From Haberlea rhodopensis (taxonomy: Eukaryota > Streptophyta > Magnoliopsida > Lamiales > Gesneriaceae), in contig CAJQUN010000416.1 in assembly GCA_907163345.1 (NCBI GenBank), positions 426,545-490,544 on the forward strand: a stretch of DNA of 64,000 bases, written 5' to 3'. A model generated the notes under the pieces. That model did no database searches, was not told the DNA's origin, and worked only from the letters and a program-made list of their open reading frames with translations. Made by a program: the position numbers and the translations under genes. This document shows positions 1 through 10,631 of this stretch, in pieces (the first letter of the stretch is position 1; every line of letters begins with the position of its first letter).

Positions 1-300
1 AAGAAATATGAGTAGATTATAAAGGTGAAAATCAAACTCATTTTCATAAACTTGACAACTTCATTTGCCTAGGAATTGCTCTCTGTTGAGGAGAGTTCAT
101 TCTCCAAATTAGATCTAAATCATCACCAGAAACAAAGTCCTTCAAATTCTCTAGCTACAACCAAAACCAACGAACTAACCAGATTCTGTCAATAGATAAC
201 CTGCCCTTTTATAGTATGGAAAAAACGAGGGGTATCAAAAACCAAATAAAAAGGCTAAAACTTTGGCAATCAATTTCGCCTATAAAGCTACAATATCTTA

Positions 301-551
301 GATTGTGTTTGGATTGAGAGATTTGATTTGGAGGAATGGATTTGATTTGGAGAGGGATTTGAATAACAGATTTGAAGTGATACCCATCTTGGATGTATTT
401 CAAATCCATCATAATTACCATTTCATCTATATAAATTAAGAAATGAGTGGATTTGAAATCTACCCAACACAAATACATCCAAACAATCAAATAGATTTGA
501 AATCATGGATTTAAAATCAATGGCTTCAAATCCCTCAATCCAAATGAACCC
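301..551. mobile_element. Tourist-like (PIF/Harbinger) MITE
   Basis: A 251-bp element flanked by TTA on both sides (298-300 and 552-554), the target duplication typical of PIF/Harbinger. Ends are imperfect inverted repeats sharing TTTGGATTGAG and GATTTGA. It has no coding capacity. It sits in an intron of the BIM2-like gene. Confidence 0.7.
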
Positions 552-642
552 TTAATGAGTTAGCTAAAAAAAGTTCATCAATTGGAGAATCAAGTAAGCA
601 AACATTTTGGATTGTTCTTGTTAGGTACACAAAGAAAACTAC

Positions 643-2126
643 CCATGGCATGAGCTTTGTCGGCTCCGAATTCCAAGGTTGGAATGGCCCCTCATACTTC
701 TGCACCTTTTCCTGTAGAAGTTGTACGTATTGAATCACCTGCATTTGAAAAATCACTTATTGGCAAAACAAAATTCTAAAGCAGATTACTCTAAAGCAGA
801 TTATCCTAATAAAGCAAGTTGGATATTTGAAATTAAATGATGTACCTCCAATAAAAAAGAGGCTGTATTTCGCTTCTGATCGCTGTTGGGTATCAGTTCT
901 CTCAGTATCTGAAATCTTAGATTACACAAGAAAATTTTGTTTACTGGCATAAAGGAGATCACATGAACAAGAAATGCTAAAGACCATCTTTTGAAAGTAT
1001 CATTACACCGTTAAAAATGGCATTTTAAGAATGTGGATGTTTTATCTGGTACAAAATAAGAGAAAGAATGGTGTAAGAAAACAGAAATCCAATATATTAT
1101 ATATACATCATTCCAATAGTAATTTTTCTATTTAAACCCGAAAAGGTACGTATATTTCTAAATCTGGCTCATTAGCAGAAGTCCGATATTGGTACAAATT
1201 GTCATTCAAATGCAGAGCCCATCACAATATTATCCAACACTGCACATCGGAATTTGCAACAAGCAAATGATTGCTGATTTGTTGTGTAAAGATTAAATAT
1301 TCTGCCGTGGACCTCACCGAAACTACACAAGATTGCGAAGCATGCCAATGATAACTACTCACCAAACAAGCAGTTTTTCCATACAAATTGAGTCGGCTGC
1401 ATTCATTATTAAAGTTAATTTCAGTAACTTCTATCATCACAATATACACTAGAAATTTTCCATTATTACACTTAAGCTTTACACAACAATTCAGTAATAC
1501 TACAAATCAGTAAATTGATAATCTAACTATTGTCCACACAAATTTCCCTTTAAGGACCATACTCATAAATACACTCACAAACTCAATTTGCACCATTGAT
1601 GATGCAACAAACAACAGATTGTGCACAACAATTTCACATTATTTGGAGACAATGTGCATTATCTTATAACAAATTTCACTGATATTTGACAGAATCATTC
1701 ACCTCTCACTGATCTTGCTCCTGCGGCGCTGTTCCGTAACCGAGTGCTTTGATCTTATGGAATTCGCCTTGTCACCGTTTTTCCCATCTGCTTCCACAAA
1801 ATGCACACAAAACTATGATAGCAAAATTATAATCATCCCAATTTATAACATTATATTCCCAGGAAACAGCCAATCTCTCTAAATTCCTCCTTCCCCACAC
1901 CAGCCTCAGATAAAAAAGTTTCAAACTTCCTATCCAATTGAGTTCGCCCCTGATACAACTTCACGATATCCCAACAAAAGGTGAGGATCAAGTTTCAGTA
2001 TTAAAACAAAACAAAAAAAGAGTGCGCACCTTTGGTGTTATTTGTTGGTGGAATGACATCTTTCTTGGAGACAAAATCTTCATACTCATCTTCTTCCTCC
2101 TCCTGGTGACTCTTTCCAGATTTCAT
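643..2126 (-). CDS. BIM2: BIM2-like bHLH transcription factor, 5' exons only (partial gene)
   Basis: BIM proteins are bHLH partners of BES1 in brassinosteroid-responsive transcription in the nucleus. Four coding exons are readable on the minus strand: 2126-2030, 1790-1703 (acceptor could be 1787), 915-846 and 738-643, all with GT-AG borders and matching phases. The short acidic N-terminus (MKSGKSHQEEEEDEYEDF) is followed by the basic region RSKHSVTEQRRRSKISER, helix 1 FQILRELIPNSDQKR, and helix 2/zipper VIQYVQLLQEKVQKYEG, ending at EPTKLMPW, which is the BIM signature. The short N-terminus fits BIM2 better than BIM1. The remaining 3' exons are not visible before base 1 and probably lie outside the window. 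The 251-bp MITE at 301-551 lies in the following intron. No frame damage is seen, so the gene may be functional. Confidence 0.85.
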
Positions 2127-2442
2127 TTTATCCTATCTTCTTCTAAGAAGATTCGGTATTTCCACGCAGAATCTCTGCACAAAAAAATAATAATAATAAC
2201 GAATAGAATAGACCCTCGAGATTAAAATGAAAGAAATTCTTAAAGGTAACACGGACTAGGGAAAAAATATAATCTCGAATAATTGAAGGGTTCGAAAAGA
2301 GGGCAAATCATGGAAAGAAAAGATTACAGCTTTTGTTGAGTGTGAAATCGGGAATGGGTCTTTCAAAAGCAAATAGCATCAGCCACTGCTAGCACCAGCT
2401 TTCTGGTTGTAGGTTCGGCGCTGGGACCTTCTTGGCGGTCAT

Positions 2443-2532
2443 GGGCACATCCCATGGGTAGATCTCATCATACAATAAGTATATTCTAAATATACTTATT
2501 GTATGGTGAGATCTATCCATGAGATGGTGCCC
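2443..2532. repeat. 90-bp foldback hairpin upstream of the BIM2-like gene
   Basis: Almost the whole 90 bp is one inverted repeat. The left arm starts GGGCACATCCCATGGGTAGA and the right arm is its near-complement ending in GGTGCCC. The centre is the pair ATACAATAAGTATAT / ATATACTTATTGTAT with a loop of a few bases. It lies about 320 bp upstream of the BIM2-like ATG, in the promoter or 5'UTR. No target duplication is clear. It is a small foldback MITE or a hairpin-forming transcript region. Confidence 0.7.
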
Positions 2533-2640
2533 TGGGTAACTAAGACACAACCTCGGCGCTGGACCTTGAGAATGAGCTGGTGCTTTTGCCCACTTAATTT
2601 ATATTAAATAATAATAATAATAATATTGTCGATTATTAAT

Positions 2641-4503
2641 GGCAAGTGATAATGCCAGAGCACATATTGTTTGTGCTAGAGCAAATTTTTTTTTATTTCC
2701 AATTTTATCCTTCTGCTAAACTCATTATCTCTTCTGTAAACTTACGTCATTCTTTTTCTACGGGATCTCTTCTCTACGGTATCTCTTCTGAAATTCTCGG
2801 TTCACACTAAGAGACGCTCAATTGAATCAATACGACGTAATTTTAAGCTTTTGGGCTTACAGATTTGTGAAATCGAACGCCCAAATTGGGTAGTATACGT
2901 GGAATGAGTGAGCTTTTTGCTCGCGTGATGTGCAAAAAGCTCTGAACTTTCGGTATGTTTTCGTTACATATTTTCTAGTTTATTCGATTGATTGAAGTTA
3001 AGGAGTTGCAATTCCTGTTGAAATTTTGTGATGTATGCATAGATCTGTAGTTAAAAGTTTGGTTTTTTTGTGGTAGAGGTTGAATGTTATTTGGTGTGCT
3101 TGATTACTGAGAGATTGGTGGTGTTTTGCGAGATGTGCTTTTGGTAGTGGGCTAAAGACTCATCCTCCTTGTGTTTTGCCTAATTTGTTTGCTTGTCCTG
3201 GTTACTTGAAGCTTCTGAAATTGCACGATTCATGAATTCAGTATTTGATTGTGTATGTATAACGAGAGAGGATAAGGCTAACAAAGCTGGTAGAGATGCC
3301 TGCTTTGATGATCTTCAGAGTGTTGAAGTTCATTGTTTCTTGTCCAGCAGTTGAACGAATGGAGGTTGGTTCATTGCAACAGCTTCAACTGTCTCGAAAT
3401 CACCTGTCCCAATTTGAAGTTTCTTAAGTTTCATGGAGTATTCAGGTCCATTTCTTTCAAGACTTGCCCTTTACAAATGTTAAAATATCTTCTGCTTCAA
3501 TGGATTTTAAAATGGGAAACCATTTTGTTCGATTTGGTCAAGTCCTTGAGCTCGCTGCCTTCCCTCGAGGAGATGCAATTGCAGGATTATGCATTGGAGG
3601 TATGGAAATTTGCGATCTTTGGGTCGCCTAAAAAGGCATTTATTCAACAATCTTTTGCCATATTTGCAGGACCTTATCGAGGATGGTGCTCCCAATAAGC
3701 TGCCAATAGGTTGGAAACACTGAAGATGCTTCACCTTTCGGGCATGATTTCGAAAAAGACTGGGGAGATATCATGTGCCATTTGCCTTCATCGGAAACTC
3801 TCCTAATCTACAGAATCTAAAAATCAAAGTAAGTGAGTACATTACTACAAAAATTTCTTCAAGGATTGAAACAGTGGCTTTGCCGTCTTTTACAGGCTTT
3901 CACCCTCGACGATGTGCACTCGATCTCAGAATTTCTCCAATCCAGGCAAAGATCAGAAGCTTTCTCAGCTTAAGACCGTGAAGATGCAAGTTTTCTTGAG
4001 TACCGAATCTGAAGAGGAATGTATAAGATATCTATTGGAAGCTGCAACTGCATTAGAGGAACTGAAAATTATGCCAGAGGCTTGTATTTTGGATGGAAAG
4101 TTGATATTAAGCCAACTTAAACAATTTCCTCTAGCTTTACCAACAGCTGAATTCTTTAATTCAGATGAGAAGTTCATGTTGAAGAGATATTTATGCATGA
4201 TTTTTTTATAGCTCTGTTGGTAGTTTTTATCCAACGATGCATTGATAGGAAATCAATATCGTGGATGTTCGAAGTGTTGGATTATGACTCAAGAGTGTAA
4301 CCAAGGCATGATTTTTTAAGGCTCTTTTAGTAGATTTATTTTTTATTTTTTTTAAATTAGTTTATCTTATTCTTTATTTGTTTTTATTTTAATTAAATTA
4401 AATTATCATCTCATTTTTAATTTTTTAAGCAAAGGGGTAAAACTGGAAAATTTAAAAACTTGCTCTGACTGCAACAATTTAAGTTCTGGCAATAACATCA
4501 GCC
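2641..4503 (+). mobile_element. Pack-MULE (Mutator-like) with captured F-box/LRR gene fragments
   Basis: The 1,863-bp element is bounded by a perfect 9-bp target duplication ATTATTAAT (2632-2640 and 4504-4512), the hallmark of Mutator-like transposition. The terminal inverted repeats run for about 75 bp: the left starts GGCAAGTGATAATGCCAGAG, and the right, read inward, starts GGCTGATGTTATTGCCAGAA. Both then pass into an AGAGCAA-T-rich stretch. No transposase is present. The interior carries F-box/LRR/FBD-derived sequence, which makes it a Pack-MULE. TIR divergence suggests it is not recent. Confidence 0.85.
3130..4165 (+). pseudogene. F-box/LRR/FBD protein fragments captured in a Pack-MULE
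   Basis: Several frames give pieces of one F-box/FBD/LRR protein of the At1g13570 type, normally substrate receptors of SCF ubiquitin ligases. Frame pieces: a leucine-rich stretch around 3333-3600 (EITCPNLKFLKFHGVF, ISFKTCPLQMLKYLLL, LSSLPSLEEMQLQDYALE), a piece near 3670-3720 (EDGAPNKLPIGWKH) and an FBD-like C-terminal piece near 3960-4150 (LSQLKTVKMQVFLSTESEEE, LLEAATALEELKIMPEA). These are in the same order as in the family but are separated by frameshifts and stops. No complete F-box motif is seen. It may be transcribed from the MULE end but is not an intact protein gene. Confidence 0.75.
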
Positions 4504-4512
4504 ATTATTAAT

Positions 4513-5039
4513 GGATGACAGGTTTAGAGTCTGCAATGTTTCAGAAAACAAAAATTAATTATTCCCAAACATTTAAATAAAGCCGTCTTTGGCCATCAAA
4601 AATCGTTGCGCAGAAATTCTTGGATTCATTTTCCTCTCCAAAAATACTCATATTATTTTTATTATCGACTTTTAAATTTATCTTCACACCGCCTTATATG
4701 TTTATTAATTTATATATTATATATACAACTGCCTAAAAAAGAAAATTATTAAACTATGTTCATAGAATTCAGGGTAAATTGAGTAAAAATCCCCTCAATC
4801 AAAGTTACAAATGGATCCAGTTCATGTGTCAAAAAAATTTAATTCAAACTTCCCATTGCAACTTAAATTTTGTTTCGACTCCCTATCTTATTAAAATGAC
4901 CATGGTACCCCTCTATTAAAATTTAAACTTTTAATTTTGAGAAATCATTACAGTAGGTATGAAACCTATACAATTTTGGTACAAGTTATGTAATGTTTCG
5001 ATATGCTCATACATGTTTTATTTGGTTACTGGGTAATTA
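4513..5039. other. AT-rich spacer without recognisable gene
   Basis: AT-rich DNA between the Pack-MULE and a decayed gypsy LTR. I see no coding exon, RNA gene or clear repeat. It may include old transposon remains. Confidence 0.5.
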
Positions 5040-5792
5040 TGAGATAATTACGCTGTGATGTGGACTCAGGTTCGGGTTGGACCGAGTGTGATTCGTTGAC
5101 ATATGCTAAAAAGATTAATGTCTATATTGAAATGAACTAAGCATAATTGAGAAACACTAAATTGATCTGATATATAATTGTATGGCAAAGGAAATGGTAG
5201 TGATTAAATGAGATAAAAGAAGTTGGGAACAAATATATATATAATTGGTGTAACACATGTTGATTATACCATGGATATTGAGTTATGAAATGAGTTTTAT
5301 ATAATTGTGTAGGAACTCTATATGGAAGGCATGACTTGATGCATGATAGACCACATGGAATCAACTTGACATGAGTTATTCCTAACTATAAACAGAGGCA
5401 AATCCGATTGAGAAACTCATACTTCACCTTCCAACACCTAGCAATCTCTACACAAGATCATCTTTATCTCCTTACTTGTTCTTGCTTCTTTTCTTGGATT
5501 TCACCTTGGAAATCAAGATAGAAAGTTGAGAGAAGTGAACTCATAACTTCTTGGTAAGGATTATGTGCTTTGTATACTTGTTTTATGTTGGTGAATGATG
5601 AGTTGGAGTTGGAGCATGGGAATTGGTTGTTCTTGACTTGATATGAGTTATAATGTACAAACTTGAGTTGTATTGTTATAGAAACATGTTCATATGATGT
5701 TAGAGTGTGCATTTATCAAGTTTTGGTGGTTTGAATTGAGGTGTAGGTTGAGAACCATGAAGATAAGTTCAAAATCGACATGTTCTGAAAAT

Positions 5793-5970
5793 TTCGGAGC
5801 ATCGCGACCAATCGCTATTAGGGGGCGATCGATCGCCGATGCTGAGGCAAAAATAAGGCGGTTTAATACATGGGAGATCGATCGAATGAATGTGACCGAT
5901 CGATCGCTAGCAGGCGATCGCTCGCATGAAACATAGATCGATGATGGCCAGAAGGTTTTGGCGACCGATC
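5793..5970. repeat. GATCGATC palindrome cluster 1
   Basis: Several GATCGATC cores within 180 bp (for example GGCGATCGATCGCC, GAGATCGATCGAAT, GACCGATCGATCGCTA), with mutated versions between them. It is the most degraded of the six clusters in this window. Confidence 0.85.
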
Positions 5971-6276
5971 GCTTAAAAGTGGCAATGGATCACGTAGGTT
6001 AAAATGTTGAAAAATATTATATTTTGTTTCAATGTGATGGTGAAGCCTATTATAACATTGTACATTGTTAGTATTCATGTAGCACCATCACATGGGACAT
6101 GACAGAGAGGCGGTTAATCACTGACGCCTACACTTATATATGTTGTACATTACAACAGGTACGTGTTGACGTATAAGTATTGAGTTTGTATAGGTGATGT
6201 TGCTTATTTATATTGAGATTGAGATATATGATTGTTGGAATCATATTGGTATACATTCATGTTGTTGATGTTGATG

Positions 6277-6376
6277 TCATGAGAGGTATGCTATATTAAT
6301 GTTGTTGAGGTATCTAGTTGATGCCATGAGAGGTATGCTATTGTAAAGCATATGCTTTGGCATGAGAGGTATGCTC
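6277..6376 (+). repeat. Three dispersed GAGAGGTATGCT units
   Basis: The motif CATGAGAGGTATGCT recurs three times within about 100 bp (near 6279, 6328 and 6361), separated by related GTTGTTGATG and GCTTTGG sequences. It looks like an internal direct repeat of the LTR remnant. Confidence 0.6.
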
Positions 6377-6889
6377 TTGTTGGGCATTTGCTTTGGCTGT
6401 TATAACGTGTGAGGACGGAAATATGATGTGCTGCTAATATGGGACGTGAAGGCCGAGCCACTGACATATTAAGCTGAGAGACATATCATATTTGTCACGT
6501 TATAACAGGATGTTGAATGAAATATGTGATGACATATTTGGCCAATTGTATTATGTTGTATATTGTATTCTGAGGTATGCACATGGGGTATGTACAGGAA
6601 CAACCAGATAGGAGTATTGGAAATGCATGAATTACAGGAAGTTGTTATGTCGTATTGATGCATTATATTGATGTTAGATTGTGAACATCATTTCAATGGC
6701 ATACTGAAGCGGATCAGAGGAGAGGAGAGTTGTATAAGAAAATAACACTAACATGTGCTGGAACACTCACATATAGATGTATACAACACCTAAACCCACC
6801 AATACATGTTGGAATATAAACACATATGTGTAACTATCACATACACAATCTAATACACACTAAAACTCCTACATTTATGTGTATATAGC

Positions 6890-6945
6890 ACACATATACA
6901 CAGCAGCACACACACAGCAGCACACACGCACGCACTGCACACATA
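6890..6945. repeat. CA/CAG-rich simple repeat
   Basis: Imperfect CA-dinucleotide tract with interspersed CAGCAG and CGCACG. The rest of 6720-7160 shows no gene that I can support. Confidence 0.7.
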
Positions 6946-7164
6946 CATCGAGCACCATCCATACACGTTGTATACACTAAGTTTCAGCAACTATAGCATT
7001 GAGAAATTGAGCTTATCACAAAAATGTAGAGTGGAACAGAACTTGATAATGGCAGCAAAAGGTCCATCGACACATGAAGAGCGGGCGCGCACGCACATAG
7101 CAAGGAGGCGGAGCGCATTGGGGAAAAATCAGTTAGCACACAACCAACAAGAAAATCATTTAAC

Positions 7165-7625
7165 AAAAGCCATAAATCCTCCCATGGCAGCTGTATCATG
7201 ACCGAACACCTACCTCACCAACATAGCAAGAAAAATGATTCAATCGCAAAAATGTTCGAGGGAAAAGGACTATTAAGGTGCAAGACAAAATTACTCACCC
7301 AAATCTTGAAGAAAAATCGATGAAGCTGGATCGATTCTTCTGCTCTTCTTGCTTTATGGAGGGGCGAAATGGGGGAGTATGCAGCGACGGGAGTCGGGTA
7401 TGTATGGCGTCTATTGGCGGCGCGGAGGTGTTGCTTCGATAGTATAAGGGTAAGGCGAAGCGCCATTGAAGTGTTGGGGACGTGTACCTAAGCGAGAAAT
7501 GAACAAAAAAAAAGAATAGAGCGTGAATGAGGCGGAAGAGTTTTGGAGAAAGCAGCAAACAAATAGCATTTTTGTAATTAAATAGCAAACCGAATTGAAA
7601 TCACTGACAACATTTAGCAAAGCAA
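7165..7625. repeat. Duplicated segment, copy A (partner 16555-16815)
   Basis: The sequence from AATCCTCCCATGGCAGCTGT to the AAATCACTGACAA block matches 16555-16815 closely. Copy A has about 195 bp extra in the middle (roughly 7329-7523). In the other copy this segment is the 5' flank of the CHCHD2-like gene, so this is a duplicated piece of that flank. The Athila-like element starts only 41 bp beyond it. Confidence 0.75.
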
Positions 7626-7666
7626 CATTCGTCACATGCCATACTTTAGTATAGTATGGAGTTTAT

Positions 7667-9183
7667 TGGTAATGTTTATCGTGTACGCCCAAATTAACCC
7701 TCTCAAGTTAATTACAGTAATGAATGTAGTAGCGTGAGTAGGGATCGATCCCACGAGGAAGGTTATATCTTTGTGTTAACTTATGCAAACGAAAATAAAA
7801 AGGGGTTTTGAAGTCAAAGTAATAATACTACGATGCAAAAGTAAACTAATATGCAAAATTATCTAGATGAATTAACTTATGAGAAAAGTGCGATTCTCGG
7901 TTTTCGGTTAACTTTACAATTGGCGTTCTATCTCGATCATCGATCTTCACAAATGGTTCAATTTCCATATGAATGTTCATCGTGGACGTTTGATCCAATA
8001 ATCAAAGTCCTATCTCACCTTAAGTTTAGTTAAGTAGCCCAAGCGTTCTAGTTTAACCCTTATCACACAATCAATCAAAATACAAGCGATTAAGATTTAA
8101 ATCGATGATAGCATATGAACTAGTGAGATCGATGAAGCTAAACAACATAATCCAAGCGTCTATGTTTAATCTAGTCAATTGTTTACCCTAAGAATTTAAC
8201 AAACTCACAAACGGAATTTAATCAATCTTAGTTGCTTCGTAAATTAGAGGGATCAAACGAGTCCGTATTTGATATCTAATTTAGCTTTAAATTGTATGAA
8301 CAATAGCTAGGTGATCAGTCCAACAATCATGCATAACAATCATGACAATCAAATCAGAAAAACAATTGATACTCAATGCAAATCAACAATTTTATCTCAC
8401 AAGAATCGTAAACATCCAATGTATAGTTTCCCTTAACCGAGAATCACAAAAGTATTTAGCTACTCATAACTAGATTAACAACAATCAAAATTAATCTAAA
8501 AAACATCAAACTAATAAGAGAAGAAAGAGTTACTAAAAGGGATCACGATTCCGGCTTGTCGATTCCGGTTCCGTCCTTCGTTGTTCTTGATAAAAGTTGA
8601 AAGAAAAAATCTTCTAAAAGCTAAAATTATTCTAAGAGTATGAAAAACTATGCCTAAGACTCAATAATCTCGAGTTATGGGGGTTGGTGGCTGATAAAAT
8701 AGGTTACAACCTTTTAAACATGGTAAAAGACATAATTTCCTTATTTCCGGACTCCTCGGCGATCGATCGCCTTGAATGTGGCGATCGATCGCGAGGCTTT
8801 TATTTTTCAGAAAAACCCTTGAGGCGATCGATCGCAATAAAGTGGCGATCGATCGCCGAGCTCCATTAGACTTTGGCGATCGATCGCCACTTCTTCACGG
8901 TCGATCGCTGACCCGTAAATTTTGATGCAAATGTTTCTATCCATAGGCAATCGATCTCCTCCTTCAAAATTACATTTTTGCCCTTTTCTTGATCAACTTT
9001 GAGTCATTGTCATGTCCATGTCTCTTCTTGGTCTTTACACATCATTTTTAGCTCGTTTTCTTCGATTGTACCTATAATTACACAAATATACGATTAGGTA
9101 GCATACGTATCAATTTATCCATCAAAACCTACCAAATATTAGACAATTAAGCACTAAAGATGTGTCTATTTCTAGTCACATCA
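7667..9183 (-). repeat. 3' LTR of the Athila-like element
   Basis: Left copy of the LTR pair; it is the 3' LTR because the element reads on the minus strand. It begins TGGTAATGTTTATCG and ends AGTCACATCA on the plus strand. It contains five perfect GCGATCGATCGC palindromes. Compared with the 5' LTR it has small indels, including loss of one palindrome-containing duplicate near 8950. Confidence 0.93.
8758..8958. repeat. GATCGATC palindrome cluster 2 (Athila-like 3' LTR)
   Basis: Five perfect copies of GCGATCGATCGC plus two degenerate copies (GGTCGATCGC, GGCAATCGATCT) in 200 bp. The sequences between them are unrelated, so this is not an ordinary tandem repeat. Confidence 0.95.
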
Positions 9184-9197
9184 AACTCCCCCATACT
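9184..9197 (-). other. Polypurine tract of the Athila-like element
   Basis: Reading on the minus strand, TATGGGGGAGTTT abuts the start of the 3' LTR. This is the expected site for plus-strand priming. Confidence 0.75.
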
Positions 9198-10631
9198 TAG
9201 TCTTTACTCGACCTCGAGTAAACAAACAAAACTACAATATTTTTGGTTGGCTCATAGGTTCATAACAAAGCAACTTGTCATCACTTTAATGCCTCAACAA
9301 TTTTAACATGCATAATAATGAACGGCGGTGAAAAGTTAACAGTGGCACAAGTTCAATCCCTAAACATTTCGTACCCAACGAAGTAGTGAACGTGTGTGTG
9401 TGGTCATAAACAAGTGTTGTGTACAAATTATAGATCCAAAATATGCAAAGCCATAATAGTTCAAGTCATACACTAACACAAGTATAAGCTCACTTGCACA
9501 CTCTTCTCCACTATCTTAGCCACTTTGCAAACATAAATCAAGTAGGTCTTTATTAGCTTGTAGCTTGACCTAGGTATTGGCTTATGAAAGAAAGGGTAAG
9601 GATATTCAAACAAGAGAGTATGATGAAATGCACACTAAAAGCTTCTCTTCTTGTTTGAATTTTTCAACTTTGTTCTTTTTCACAAGGTTTATTTCAACAC
9701 TTTGCTTCTTTTGTGCCTTGGCTCCCCTTGGAGTCATATTTTTATCTATTTTTTTTCAAGGCATCCCTTTTTTCTTTCATGTATTCCATTCTTTTGACAA
9801 TTAAGCTCACAAATATACTTCAATGATTCCCACGTGCATTTGAATGAAATACATCATACTCCTTAAAAGGTATGGATTAAAATCACATTTAGGCTTAAAG
9901 GGTAGGATGATAAGCTAGTCAAGAAATGTTGAATGGGGGTCTTTAGTATGCTTAGCATACTACCATTCTTTTACATTTAAGGCTCAAAATAGGTACTAGA
10001 GAATGATTTTGTTTACATGGTAGGCTTGAAAGGCACAAACTCATCAAAGATCGCCTATATCACTTTCATGTTTGCAAGTAGGCTAGACATACGCCTCAAA
10101 GAGCATGTAGTTAAGTTCTAGCATGTATTAGAGACTTCTTAAGACTATTACAAAGTTTACACAATCTTCACTAAGCTATGCACACTTCACAAGCCATGAC
10201 AATAATGTGCTCAAAATATTCAACTTACTAAGTTAAAGTACACTTTGCATTAGAGTTCAAATTGTTCCAAAGTTAACAATTCACCTATGTTCAAAAGCAT
10301 GCATGATATCAATTAGGTTTCATCATGGGCTAGTGATTCTAAGCATGTGTTCATTACTACTATGAGCTCAAAATTTTCAAATTTTCGATTTTTTTGTATT
10401 TTTGTAATAGAAAAGCAATAACCACACTAATAGAAAAGCAATAACACACACTAATCCCTCCCCCATACTTAAATCTTACATTGTCCCCAATGTAAGACAA
10501 AAAGACAAGTGAAGGGAAAAGTCTAACTACTAAAGCAATAAAATAAAAGGGAGAAATAAAACTAACTCCCCTTGGGTTGCCTCCCAAGCAGCGCCTCTGT
10601 TTAACGTCGGTGGCCCGACGCCAGTCCTCTA
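9198..10631 (-). other. Non-coding internal region of the Athila-like element
   Basis: About 1.4 kb between the Gag-protease frame and the 3' LTR. In an autonomous relative, pol would be in the interior; no RT, RNase H or integrase motifs are seen in any frame here. The block TTGGGTTGCCTCCCAAGCAG near 10573 is a sequence I have seen repeatedly in Athila-like non-autonomous elements. Confidence 0.6.

Larger units (their letters stand above)
5040..6720 (+). mobile_element. Decayed Ty3/gypsy LTR remnant with GATCGATC cluster
   Basis: Non-coding sequence that resembles gypsy chromovirus LTRs in composition. It has a transcribed-looking block around 5385-5720, then a cluster of GATCGATC palindromes (5793-5970), then a G/A-rich part with repeated GAGAGGTATGCT units (6277-6376). 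The general order is like the reverse complement of the Tekay LTR at 33115-35199, but the sequences are clearly different. Exact ends, TG/CA termini and a target duplication were not found. It could be a solo or truncated LTR. Confidence 0.4.

Noticed and set aside
5040..6720. A full gypsy element with coding region
   Set aside because: No Gag or Pol motif in any frame and no second LTR; only LTR-like features remain.
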